64,000 nucleotides of DNA. Source: Thelephora terrestris (taxonomy: Eukaryota; Basidiomycota; Agaricomycetes; Thelephorales; Thelephoraceae). Where the stretch lies: contig WIUZ02000020.1 of NCBI GenBank assembly GCA_015956445.1, positions 434,001 through 498,000 of the forward strand, in the 5' to 3' direction. Positions 48,122-57,320 of this stretch are shown one piece after another. The notes beneath the pieces are model-generated. The model ran no database searches. It saw nothing but the letters and a program-made list of their open reading frames with translations, and was not told the DNA's origin. Each line of letters begins with the position of its first letter. Position 1 is the first letter of the stretch. A program made the translations under genes and the position numbers.

Positions 48122-48141
48122 GCAGGCCTCCAACCCTGACA

Positions 48142-48340
48142 ATGCCCTTGCCCCCAGTGTGAGGAAATGTTTGTCAAGGTACATCCAACTTGTACTGGTC
48201 AGCACTGCAAGCGCAAGCCTTTCAGTCGCATTGGTCGTATGGCAGCTTCTCACCCTTACCACCTCCCAGCTGGCTTAGATGGTGACAACGCTAGTGGAGG
48301 TTGAGGAAAACCATTCTGTTACAAGGTCAACCGAGGGTAC
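48142..48340 (+). other. Orphan fragment related to orfC
   Basis: A 199-bp piece between two elements. One frame reads CPCPQCEEMFVKVHPTCTGQ then HCKRKPFSRIGRMAASHPY and ends in TGA. The DNA resembles orfC around 51,460-51,560 (GGGCAACACTGCAAACGC, CGTATGACC...TTACC), so it is probably a remnant of a third, diverged element family. Confidence 0.4.
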
Positions 48341-49326
48341 TGTCAGGGCCACTCTACCCCAACAACTACCAGTGCACTGAGCCGACTCCGCAGAGTACTC
48401 GCTAGTCCAACTAGCTGTGAGAGAACGATCACATCTCTATTCTTCCGGTAGGTTGTCCGAGGTCACTACAAGTCAGGTAAAAATCCTAAAGAGAAACCCA
48501 ACCTAAACCGTACTTCGTTCAGTTTAACAAGCAAGGGTTTATCCCTACAACAGGATTGATGACTCCACCAGGTGATCAACTGGACGCTCGAGGTGTTCTA
48601 ATATGAACACTGGGGTTCTATAGTTACAAGGCGCAGTTGACGCGCAGAGCGGGAGTGAGAGCAGATGGGGGAGGTCTTGGGTTCAAACAGAAAACTCTGA
48701 CTTGTCCTTAACTGCAACTGGGCTGAGAAGGGCAGAGGATTTCCTGAGGTAACAAAACTAAGGTACTACGATACAGCCACAGTTGCTACTTATACTAAAG
48801 GAGTGGCCATGACGTCAATACCCTAATATACCCTTATCAAGTCCAGAACAAAGGGAGATAAGGAGTGTGAGAACGCTAAGTAAGGGAAGTGAACAAAGGT
48901 GACGCGTGGGAGAATAAAAGACAAAGGGCCTTACTAGCGTGTGAAGGATTGCATAAAAGATAAGAAATGTCCGCATGAAACATAGGGGTAAAGATAACAC
49001 TAGTCCTAAAAGAAATAGGGACATGGGTCATGAAAGTTTGTACCTGGATCTAAACCACACCCAAGGGTCAGGTGAGCCCCATCTCGTGGCTTCTGCGATT
49101 GGCCAGAGATAGCGAGGAACTCCACACATCCCTTGTTGTCAGTAGGTGGTATGATACCAACGGACAGGCAGTAACCTGGGAGTTGCAACCGTAATCGCTT
49201 GATCAGACCCAGTCTTGATTAGGCATAGCACCTGGGAATATTGTTCTTCCTAAGTGGCACCAGGGATTATATTCTTCGGCCGCCTTTCTCGGCTCGGGCC
49301 TACTCTGCTTCCAAAGCACAACCAGA

Positions 49327-49826
49327 CACTGGGGCAGGGGCACCTGGAATTGGTGATTACATCTTGATTACATGGTGAGTTCATGTGCACTTTTCAATAA
49401 TTGTAATCGCTGATTCCAGGTTGATTACATTTCAAATGTTACCTTGACATGTAATCCCACCAATATCCACCAATTCCATTTGAAATGTTCTCAACAAATG
49501 TTTCTGGGATGCTTTTGACCTGTCAGCAAAAATGATACTGCAATGTAATCAGCATGTTCTTCAATCGTCCAAGATGTAATCTAAATGCGCTCAAAAACAT
49601 GAGATGTTTTCACAATGTACCCACTGGGCACATTCAGGAAACATTGCTTGGGAACATCTTGAGGAAATTTCAAATGGAGTTGGTGGCAATAGTTAAATTA
49701 CATGCCAAGGTAACATTTGAAATGTAATCAACCTGGAATCGGTGATTACAATCATTGAAAAGTGCACATGAACTCACCATGTAATCAAGATGTAATCACT
49801 GATTCCAGGTGCCCCTGCCCCCAGTG
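49327..49826. mobile_element. CACTGGG-ended MITE, 500 bp, long inverted repeats
   Basis: Starts CACTGGGGCAGGGGCACCTGG-like and ends with its complement (CCAGGTGCCCCTGCCCCCAG). The arms are inverted repeats of about 180 bp. It is flanked by AGA on both sides. The empty site survives in C-type copy 2 (near 59,655), where CACAACTAGATCAGATAG runs through. Non-coding; CACTA-like by ends and 3-bp duplication, but distinct in sequence from the 46.8-kb MITE. Confidence 0.85.
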
Positions 49827-50159
49827 AGATCAGATAGGGTTACCATCCGATTAGAAGCACAGTGTCCAAATGTTGATACCCTGTGCCCACGTGTGTGTTT
49901 CAGGGTCCAGGGTTGGTCATTATCATGATGTCATAAAGGGGTCGTAAAAAGGGGTTCGTGATGTCATAAAGGGGTCATCAGGGTCTTGAGACCTATTTTT
50001 AGTGCGCGCGCATTCTAGGCGTTCCGGAACGAAGTTCTTCCAAGGCCGTCCCACAGGCCGAGGTGTCAGCTTGATGTAGTAAGCCGACAATGATGGTACA
50101 GGGGCGGAAGTTGATGTGACCCGGACCAATGAGGTTCGTCGAGGTAGGTCACGTGAAGG

Positions 50160-50247
50160 ATCACCGATCTAGGCTATAAGAAGGATGTCTTCTTGGAGCC
50201 ATCCTTGATCAGCAACACCAGCAACTTCCCCATCATCTTACCACAAC
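50160..50247 (+). promoter_or_regulatory. orfC promoter
   Basis: A TATAAG-type box (CTAGGCTATAAGAAGG, about 50,169-50,184) lies about 70 bp before the ATG. It is conserved in all C-type copies, including the fragments at 56.4 and 63.1 kb. Confidence 0.45.
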
Positions 50248-51985
50248 ATGTCCTTTCCCAACAACCATACCTACAAAGTCGCCAATGGCATCTCCACTAT
50301 CTCCCGTATCGACCGTTGTGCTGCTGCTCGCAAGACCTACGCCTGTGCGGCGGGGACTCCCTATACCACTGATGACCAGGTATGGGGGAGGTCTAGAGCT
50401 TCATGTGTTTGCACTAACGCCTTCCTCTAGGTAGAGGTTACGTTCTTTCGGCGTTGATGTCAAACTAACAGCTTCTAGATCTTGGAGGTCGTCATGGAAG
50501 TGGACGCCGAACGTCTCAGGGAGACGATTCCTCATTTGATGGGGTTGACCTGGGATGATGAGCTCTGGGTCCGCACGATGATTGCCGAGAAGGTGAACTT
50601 CCAGATGAGGGGTAGGTTCGGGGAGCTGGAGCATCCGATCAAAAAGGAGCTCTGGTACACTCTGCAGAGGGGAATCTACGATCAGGATCTGTTGGAGCAC
50701 GGAGTGACTGTTCCTTGGGCCGTCCGCCATGCCACCGCTTCCACTAGTCTCTTGTGGTCGCTTGTTCGGGAAGGGGAGAGCCGGGTAGGTCCTCTGTTTG
50801 AATATTCGAGTATGACTCTTGACTAATCAAACTGCCTAGGTTGAACGATTGGAGCGCGAGGTGAAGGAGGCGAAGGCAGATGTTCTTCGTCTGTCAGTGG
50901 AGGGTCTTCAGATGAAGGAGACCTTGGCAGCCTTTCAACAGGGAACGAACGAGGCGTTGGAGGCAATGGTCGCCAACCATCAAGAGTTGATTGCCGGGTT
51001 GAAGGTTCGGGACAACAATATCAAGGGGGCGTTGGCCAGGAGGGATGAAAAGGTGCTTTCAGCCTTTGCAGGTTTATGCAATGACTGAGAGACTTCCTCT
51101 AGACTGAAGAACTCGAGAACGTGGTGGCCGTGTTGACAGCGCAGGTCGAGTCCTTGCAGGACAAGACCTGCAACTGCAAGGAGGGTCCCGTGTTGGTTGG
51201 TCAGGGGACTGCCGAGGTTCCGTTCAAGTTGGAGTACGCCGACGAGGTGGTACTCCCATCGCCTAACCCGTCGTCCTATGCAACACCTCCAATCGAGAAC
51301 TCGGTTTCCGTTCCGACTCCGGCTCCGGCTTCCACCTTGGCCGCGTCCGATAAGGAGAACTGTGGGCGCTGTGCCTTGCAGCTGATCCATCAGTTGGTGA
51401 AGATCGAGGATGAGGTCATGGAGGTTGACCGAGCCGAAGATGCTCCGAGGGTCGCCGAGGTATGTCCGGTGACTAAGGGGCAACACTGCAAACGCTCTCG
51501 ACGCCGTCCTGCCCATCGTATGACCGCATCGGCTAATCCTTACCCTCGACCAGTTGAGTCGGATGGTGACCAGTCTGGTCGAGGTGAGGAGCGAGGATTC
51601 CGATATCGGGTCCACCGTCCTTACCGACAGGTCGAGTCAGAGATCCAACTCCGCCACCAGCTTCGCCTCGCAAGACAGGATCCCACCCAGGGGTCCGATG
51701 AGGGAGACGGAGGGTCGCTTGTCGACTACGTCAATAGTGCTGCCGAGCAGTCACCCGGTGATGGAGATGTGGGACCAGGTGTTCCGCAGTTCGGTGACAT
51801 CTGGGAGGCTGATCGGGCCGCTTGAAGGCATCTCTTCTTATCGGCTTGAACTAGTCGTTCAGCTGAGTGCCGAAGACGGTGATGCCATGTTCGGGGAGGT
51901 CCTTGCAAGGAGGGGCCAGCACTACGATCTCCGGGATGGACGGTTGATGACCTTTAGGCCTGCCGTAGATAGAGTCGATTTCTGA
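50248..51985 (+). CDS. orfC of C-type unit, copy 1; coiled-coil protein
   Basis: Five exons. ATG 50,248: MSFPNNHTYKVANGIST and KTYACAAGTPYTTDDQ. A GTATGG intron precedes ILEVVMEVDAERLRETIPHL, LTWDDELWVRTMIAEKV, then LEHPIKKELWYTLQRGIYDQ. The next exon is a coiled coil (VERLEREVKEAKADVLRLSV, ALEAMVANHQELIAGLKV). A further exon has VVAVLTAQVESLQDKTCNCK, a Pro/Ser linker and CGRCALQLIHQLVKIEDEV. A GTATGT...CTAAT...CCAG intron of 94 nt (about 51,460-51,553) switches to the last frame: LSRMVTSLVEVRSEDSDIGS, ending PAVDRVDF at 51,985. No known domain; the N-terminal half could be a structural (gag-like) protein, but no capsid or zinc-knuckle motif is evident. Confidence 0.6.
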
Positions 51986-52168
51986 TGGGACGATGATAGC
52001 ACCGTATATAGCTCATTGTGGATTTGCTGGGAATAGTACACGCGTGTGTGTGTTTTGAATGATTGGTGTGAAGGATAAGGAGTGTGAAGCATTCGAACAT
52101 AAGAAATGGTAAGAAGAGTTCGAAGAAAGAGTGTGTTATAAAAGTTTAAAAATACCATGTTCCTGACA

Positions 52169-53337
52169 CCTAATTGGGATTTTAATGAGTGGTGGTTCGT
52201 TGTTCTCCCCTTTCGGTTTCTTATTGACTTGGTCGTATATAATCTAGGGGGATTATTGGTTCTTTCCTCCCATCGTCTCTTTTCTTTTCCCACCAACACC
52301 ACTAAAACTTCCCCTCTTAAACCTACTCTTTTACTCAATGTCTGCTTACATTGCCAACAACGCCTTGCTCAACGCTGCAGCGACTCCCTTCGACCTCTCC
52401 CCGTCCTTCGAGATGGATGCTCCCCTCAACGTGGAGCAACACTTATACAACACCCCTGCCAATATAGTTTTCGACAATCAGGTGGCTGTGGACTTCCTGA
52501 CGGCTCACAAGGCTCCTGCTGAGTTCTGGGAGCAAGCTGGGTACAAAGATCCCAGCAAGACTCGAAGGTGGGCTCCTGGGGTTACTCCCATGCAAGACGC
52601 GATGGAGCAAGAGAGGGAGGATAGAATCTTGAAATTGGAGAAGAGGATGGATGTCATGTATGTGGTTGTCAACAGTCTCAATGACGACTTCTCTCACTTC
52701 GCTTTGGAACATTGGAAACCTTTCCAGGAATCTCTCCTCAGGTACTTCGGCCATAGGTGCCATGGAGCATACTGCACCGACGCAACTCCTCACTCCCCCA
52801 TCGTCCCTCCGCCGTCATCACGATCAAGGAGTCCCTCTTCCCCAATCCCCTCCTTGGAGTCCTGTTCCAGCACATCAGATGGTGGAGAGATCCCAGAGGA
52901 AAAAGAGTCGCAAGAATCCGATGACTCGTACTGGTCAACGCTGTCGTCCCTCCGACAAGTCACGTCAGGTTCGAATGAAGTTGAAGGTGGAAGTAGCAGG
53001 TCTCCAGGACCGTTATGGGTTCGCATTAGTGAGTGCAGCGTTGACGGACGTGAAATGGGAGATGCATGACAGTTTGTTTAATGATGTGTTGGGATGCAGG
53101 GAGTGTTGGCAGGATCCGGTAACTCAAGTGTACTCATATTGTCCTCAGAGCATACACAACCCTCATCACTTCGCTCATCGTTGCCTGTTTCCCCAGGACT
53201 GTACTTGTGACATAGACCCTTTTGTTCTTGTTTAGTTTTGCAATACTTATTAGCTGCCTTTGTACTTTTACTACGAATAAGACCAATGTCTTGAATTACT
53301 TGTGTGATCTTAGCTACTATGTCACGCGTTCGTGACA
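52169..53337. mobile_element. A-type unit IV, inverted, truncated
   Basis: Only the orfA half is present, in reverse orientation to units I-III. Its true terminus is at the right, where GTCACGCGTTCGTGACA (ending 53,337) is the palindromic end seen at 43,541. The left side is cut at the C-type unit border inside the divergent promoter (CCTAATTGGG). Confidence 0.7.
52338..53235 (+). CDS. orfA of A-type unit IV, best-preserved copy
   Basis: ATG 52,338: MSAYIANNALLNAAATPFDL, HKAPAEFWEQAGYKDPSKTR, EREDRILKLEKRMDVMYVVV, FSHFALEHWKPFQESLLRYF; stop of the first frame at 53,067-53,069. The +1 frame runs on to 53,235 (MTRTGQRCRPSDKSRQVRMK, LGCRECWQDPVTQVYSYCPQ, DCTCDIDPFVLV). A 40-nt segment (GTCCCTCTTC...GTTCCAG, about 52,830-52,869) would join them in frame. 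The C-terminal module has four Cys and several His in metal-binding-like spacing. A pyrimidine-rich promoter with GTATATAAT lies upstream (about 52,230). Confidence 0.6.
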
Positions 53338-53373
53338 TATCAAGATAGAACAAAGGGAGATAAGGAGTGTGGG
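53338..53373 (+). mobile_element. C-type (subtype b) fragment, left of unit III
   Basis: Thirty-six bases (AGAACAAAGGGAGATAAGGA) that match the C-type terminal region near 48,845-48,866 and continue at 55,677 after unit III. The 5' end of this C-type copy is missing. Confidence 0.65.
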
Positions 53374-53478
53374 TGTCACGAACACATGACATATTGGTCA
53401 AAATTGCACAGATAGTTCAAGACATTGGTCTTATTCGCAGCAATAAAAGTACAAGGAAGACTAACAAATATTACGAAA

Positions 53479-54385
53479 CTAAACAAGAACAAATGGGTCA
53501 ACGTCGCAAGGACAGTCCTGAGGAAAAGGGCAACGATGAGCAAAGTGGTGAGGGTTGTGCACGCTCTGAGGGCAATACGAGTATACCCGAGTTACCGGAT
53601 CTTGCCAACACTCCCTACATCCCAACACATCATGAAACAAACTCTCATGCATCTCCCACTTCACGTCCGTCAACGCATCGCTCACTAACGCGAACCCATA
53701 ACGGTCCTGAAGACTTGCTACCTCCACCTTCAACTTCATCCGAACCTGACGTGACTTGTCGGAGGGACGACAACGTTGACCAGAACGAGTCATCGGATTC
53801 TTGCGGTTCTTCTTCTTCTGGGACCTCTCCACCATCTGACGAACTGGGGCAGGACTCCAGGGAGGGGATGGAGGGAGAGGAACGCCCTGATCCCGGCGGC
53901 GGCGAAGGGATGACTGGGGACTTGCAAGGGGGGTCGGTGCAATAAGCCCCTCGACATTGGTGTCCGAAATATCGGAAGAGAGACGCCTGGAAAGGTCCCC
54001 AATGTTCCAAAGCAAAATGAGAGAAATCCTCATTCAAGCTGTTCATGATGACGTACATGAGATCCACTCATTTCTCCAGCTTTGCAATCCTATCCTCCCT
54101 CTCCCTCTCCATAGCGTCCAACAAAAGAACGGCTCCAGGATGCTTAGCTTCAGGAAGAGGCCTAGAAGATCTGGTATCTTTGTACCCAGCTTGTTCCCAA
54201 AACTCGGCAGGAGCGTTGTGTGCAGTCAAGAAGTCTACCACAACCTGGTTGTCGTGGGCGATGTTGGCGGGGGTATCATAGAGGTGTTGCTCCACGTCGT
54301 AGGGAGCATCCATCTCAAAAGACGGGGTGAAATCGAAAGGAGCGGTAGCAGCATTGAGGAGTTGAGCGTTGGCGGCAAAAGTCAT
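53479..54385 (-). pseudogene. orfA of A-type unit III (one premature stop)
   Basis: ATG 54,383-54,385: MTFAANAQLLNAATAPFDFT, HNAPAEFWEQAGYKDTRSSR, AMEREREDRIAKLEK, then TGA (about 54,068) in place of an Arg codon. After that VIMNSLNEDFSHFALEHWGP and the tail to 53,645 remain open, as does the +1 frame to 53,479 (MTRSGQRCRPSDKSRQVRMK, LGCRECWQDPVTRVYSYCPQ). The 40-nt GTTCCTCTCC...GCCCCAG intron candidate is present. Confidence 0.6.
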
Positions 54386-55027
54386 AGTAAGAGAAGATGA
54401 TATCGAAAGGTGAGAGTTGTCAAGTGTTGGTGGGAGTGGAAAAGAGGCGATGGAGAGGAAGACTCATAATCTCTCTGGATTATATACGTCCAAGTCAATA
54501 AGACGCCACAAAAGGGAGACAATAAAGTCATCACTCATTAAAGTCCCAATTAGGATAAACAAACCCTCAACCCCAATCGCGATCCCATCAAATCCTGAGA
54601 AATCCCCACCATGCTTCTATTGCCACCATTGATCCAGAGAAATCCCCATCGATCACGAGAAATCCCCAACACACTTCTATTACTACTGTAAAACACGAGA
54701 ACTCCCCTAATGCTTCCATCAGCTCGCTTTTCTTATTGATTCCGCATTAGAAATTATCACTCGTCGTCCTAAGTTCCCCTGACCTGACTCATTCAACCTA
54801 CCCTAAACTACGCACAGACCATGTTGATCCCTGTTTTGTTCATTATAGAATTATGACTCCTGTAGAGGATTGGGTATATAAGGAAGAGTGTACACTCCTT
54901 TCTTTTCCCCATTCTCAATCTCTTCTGTACTCCTCTACCCACAACTTGAATAAACAAAGTAAGCTGAGGAATTCTCCTCACGTCCTAATTTTCTGACTCA
55001 TTCTTGCAGGAATCCTCCTGCCAGTGT
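54386..55027. promoter_or_regulatory. Divergent promoter of orfA and orfB, unit III
   Basis: On the orfA side TATATA (about 54,481) lies about 100 bp from the ATG. On the orfB side GGTATATAAGGAAG lies near 54,874. Between them GAGAAATCCCCA-type motifs occur at least four times (54,597-54,690), with the spacer TTCTATTGCCACCATT. Confidence 0.5.
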
Positions 55028-55651
55028 ATGTTCAGTGCCCCCGACCCTTTCCTTTCCACTAGTCCAGTTCAGCGACCACTCGTTCCTGACGCCAGGAGAT
55101 CTATCTGGGAGTATAAACTCATCAGAAGTCTTCAGGTAAACCAAACTGCTGGTTTACTCACCCACTTCCCTTACTACCGTCCCTTTGCTGCTCTCGACAC
55201 CGGAACCACCACTCCTCCGTTCTTATTGGGCGCCGACCACCAGTTCCTTTGGAACTCTGACGTTACTGAAAGTGTCTTAGCAACGGTCTATTTCAGCATA
55301 AGCCCAGCCTTCTATTTTCCCAATCCGCGCATCCACCTTACCACTAACGTCCACACCCACTCCCCTGCTATTATCGTTCTTTGGTGGGAAATCCCAACTG
55401 AACTACCTTATTCGGTTATAGAATATCTCGTTAACTTCGAACGTCTCAGCGACCAAAACTTCGAACCTTTCGTACAGCAACTAAGTCAGTTCTGTCAAGA
55501 CTATCACTCACCCATTCACCCTTATCAAACCGAGTCACCACTTTCGCTTGATATCCCTCCTCCTCTCGTCTCCACACCCGGAACTCCGTTCAGGACTCGA
55601 CCCGACACCCCTCACCCTTCCGCTAATCCTCTAGCGCTCCCCAAACAGTAA
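55028..55651 (+). CDS. orfB of A-type unit III, intact
   Basis: 207 residues from ATG 55,028, chosen over an in-frame upstream non-ATG extension. MFSAPDPFLSTSPVQRPLVP, ARRSIWEYKLIRSLQVNQTA, PFAALDTGTTTPPFLLGADH, VLATVYFSISPAFYFPNPRI, VLWWEIPTELPYSVIEYLVN, FEPFVQQLSQFCQDYHSPIH, then a Pro-rich tail. Rich in aromatic residues, predicted mixed alpha/beta, without transmembrane segments or known catalytic motifs. I do not recognise a family. Conserved in sequence and length among three units, which argues that it was once a real protein. Confidence 0.6.
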   Translation: MFSAPDPFLSTSPVQRPLVPDARRSIWEYKLIRSLQVNQTAGLLTHFPYYRPFAALDTGTTTPPFLLGADHQFLWNSDVTESVLATVYFSISPAFYFPNPRIHLTTNVHTHSPAIIVLWWEIPTELPYSVIEYLVNFERLSDQNFEPFVQQLSQFCQDYHSPIHPYQTESPLSLDIPPPLVSTPGTPFRTRPDTPHPSANPLALPKQ

Positions 55652-55676
55652 GCAGGCCCACAACCCTGACAGTGGG

Positions 55677-56683
55677 AACGCTAAGTAAGGGAAGCGAACA
55701 AATATGACACGTGGGAAAATAAGGGACAAAGGGCCTTACTAGCGTGTGAAGGATTGCATAAAAGATAACAATAGTCCGCATGAAACATAGGGGTAAAGAT
55801 AACACTAGTCCTAAAAGAAAAGGGGCATGGGGTTATGAAAGTTCATACCTGGGGATCACACCCAAGGGTCAGGTGGAAACCTCTCATTGCTTCGTGCAAT
55901 TTTGAGCGGCTCCAAGATCTGGGACCATGCATCATCCCTTGTTGTCTGTAGGCGGTAACAGCATCACGGACTAGTGGCAACCTCAACATACGTCCGAACA
56001 TGAGGAGGTCGGGCCTAGACTCATGGGACATGAGGGATTACAGATTCGCCAGTGTTTCACGCTAACGGCTACTTCCACATTCGCTGGGCTAAACAAAAGG
56101 AGTCTAAGGCACTCCTTCTGAATAACGGCGATTCCTTCCTCGGGTTAGGAGACTATGATGTGACTGTCCACATGTGCGATCAGGGTCCAGGGTTGGTCGT
56201 TATCGTGATGTCATAAATGAGTCATCAGGGTTGAAAAAGGGGTCGTCAAGGTCATGAGACCTATTTTTAGTGCGCGCGTGTTCTAGGCATTCCGGAACGA
56301 AGTTCTTCCAAGGCCATCCCACAGGCCGAGGTGTCAGATTGATGTAGTAAGCCAACGATGATGGTACAATGGCGGAAGTTGATGTGACCCAGACCAATGA
56401 GGTTTGTTGAGGTAGGTCACGTGAAGGATCACTGATCTAGGCTATAAGAAGGACGTCTTCTTGGAGCTATCCTTGGTCAGCAACACCAGCAACTTCCCCA
56501 TCATCCTACCAAAATATCTTTCCCCAACAACCATACCTACAAAGTCGCCAACGGTATCTCCACCATTTCTCGCATCGACCGTCGTGCCGCCAACCGCAAG
56601 ACCTATGCCAATGAGGCAGGGGTTCCCTATACCACTGATGAACAGGTATGGGGTAGAGCTAGAGCTTCTTGTGTTTGTGCTAT
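55677..56683 (+). mobile_element. C-type (subtype b) unit, partial
   Basis: Continues the fragment at 53,338. 55,677-55,850 matches the C-type terminal region. 55,850-56,190 is a variant segment shared only with 62,090-62,430, which defines subtype b. 56,190-56,683 matches the orfC promoter and exon 1. The orfC start is ATA instead of ATG (about 56,514), and the copy is cut at 56,683 in the first intron, next to TGTCGGAAAA. Confidence 0.65.
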
Positions 56684-57320
56684 GTCGGAAAAATCCTCAC
56701 ATCATTACCAGGCATAATAATATGACAAATTTCCGGGTTAATTATTAAGAGAGAGTCTGATTCTTATGAGTATAATTATGCGGGCAACATCTCAGTTGGT
56801 AAAGGAAGTGATTATTTTCTTCACATAATAACAATCTCATCATATAATAACAATGGCGTTGTTTAAGTGATAACCATCACCTGGGACCGTTGCTGAAGAA
56901 AGTCAAAAATTCTTATCAGCTGTGCTGATATACTCGATGTACCTTAGATTAGATTTTGATTAGATTTGAGGAATATCACATGTTGACAATCAATGATCAC
57001 GTGCGTTGAACTTGCCACAAAGCCTTCGGAGTCTGAAAGGGCAAAGATGGCAGTTAGAAGGTCGGGTCCTCGGTTCAGAGGCGCGAGCCTCTAGGGAATC
57101 TGCGGGAAGCGAATGAACAGCAAGAGGGAAAGTCGGGATATGAACGGGAGAACGAGGCAGAAGACAACGGGAAAGCCAGAGAACGAAACTACCGATAACA
57201 AACGTCGGGAAACATGGGGAAACGTCGGGACAACAGAGTCAGAAATCGGGACACCAGCGGGACACAAGAGACCAGAGGGACGACGAGAATGAGGGCGAGA
57301 CGACAAGGGAGGACCGTAGC
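56684..57320. other. Unassigned sequence, left half of a third element or host DNA
   Basis: Begins TGTCGGAAAAATCC directly after a C-type fragment, which may be another LTR-like terminus. No ORF with a recognisable product. It contains purine-rich repeats such as GTCGGGAAAC and AAACGTCGGGACAAC near 57,205-57,235. It is interrupted at 57,320 by C-type copy 2 and resumes at 60,651. Confidence 0.35.

Larger units (their letters stand above)
45768..48141. mobile_element. A-type unit II, left end truncated
   Basis: Older, diverged copy. Its right end (CAACCCTGACA, 48,141) is intact, but the left end stops inside orfA near 45,775, so about 0.2 kb including the TGTCACG terminus is missing. Both genes are broken, and a 287-bp MITE (46,756-47,042) plus a 40-bp duplication sit in its intergenic part. 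No target-site duplication can be tested. Confidence 0.7.
48341..52168 (+). mobile_element. C-type LTR-like unit, copy 1
   Basis: Runs from TGTCAGGGCCACTC to CATGTTCCTGACA, 3,828 bp, or about 3,325 bp without the MITE and its 3-bp duplication, the same as copy 2. Contents from the left: about 700 bp of non-coding sequence repeated at 59,945-60,645 and 62,430-63,132 (inverted); the MITE; then the orfC promoter and gene. The left flank (GGTAC) and right flank (CCTAA) do not match, so the original flanks were lost by recombination; on the right it abuts the interior of an A-type unit. Confidence 0.75.
53374..55671. mobile_element. A-type LTR-like unit III, complete, 5-bp duplication
   Basis: 2,298 bp from TGTCACGAACACATGACA to CACAACCCTGACA, flanked by GTGGG at 53,369-53,373 and 55,672-55,676. 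It is inserted in a C-type unit: joining the flanks restores AAGGAGTGTGGGAACGCTAA, as in the uninterrupted copies (AAGGAGTGTGAGAACGCTAA). It carries orfA (-) and an intact orfB (+). Confidence 0.85.

Noticed and set aside
48640-48720. tRNA-like B box (GGGTTCAAAC) in the C-type terminal region
   Set aside because: The matching A box, CCA-end stem and full cloverleaf could not be drawn.
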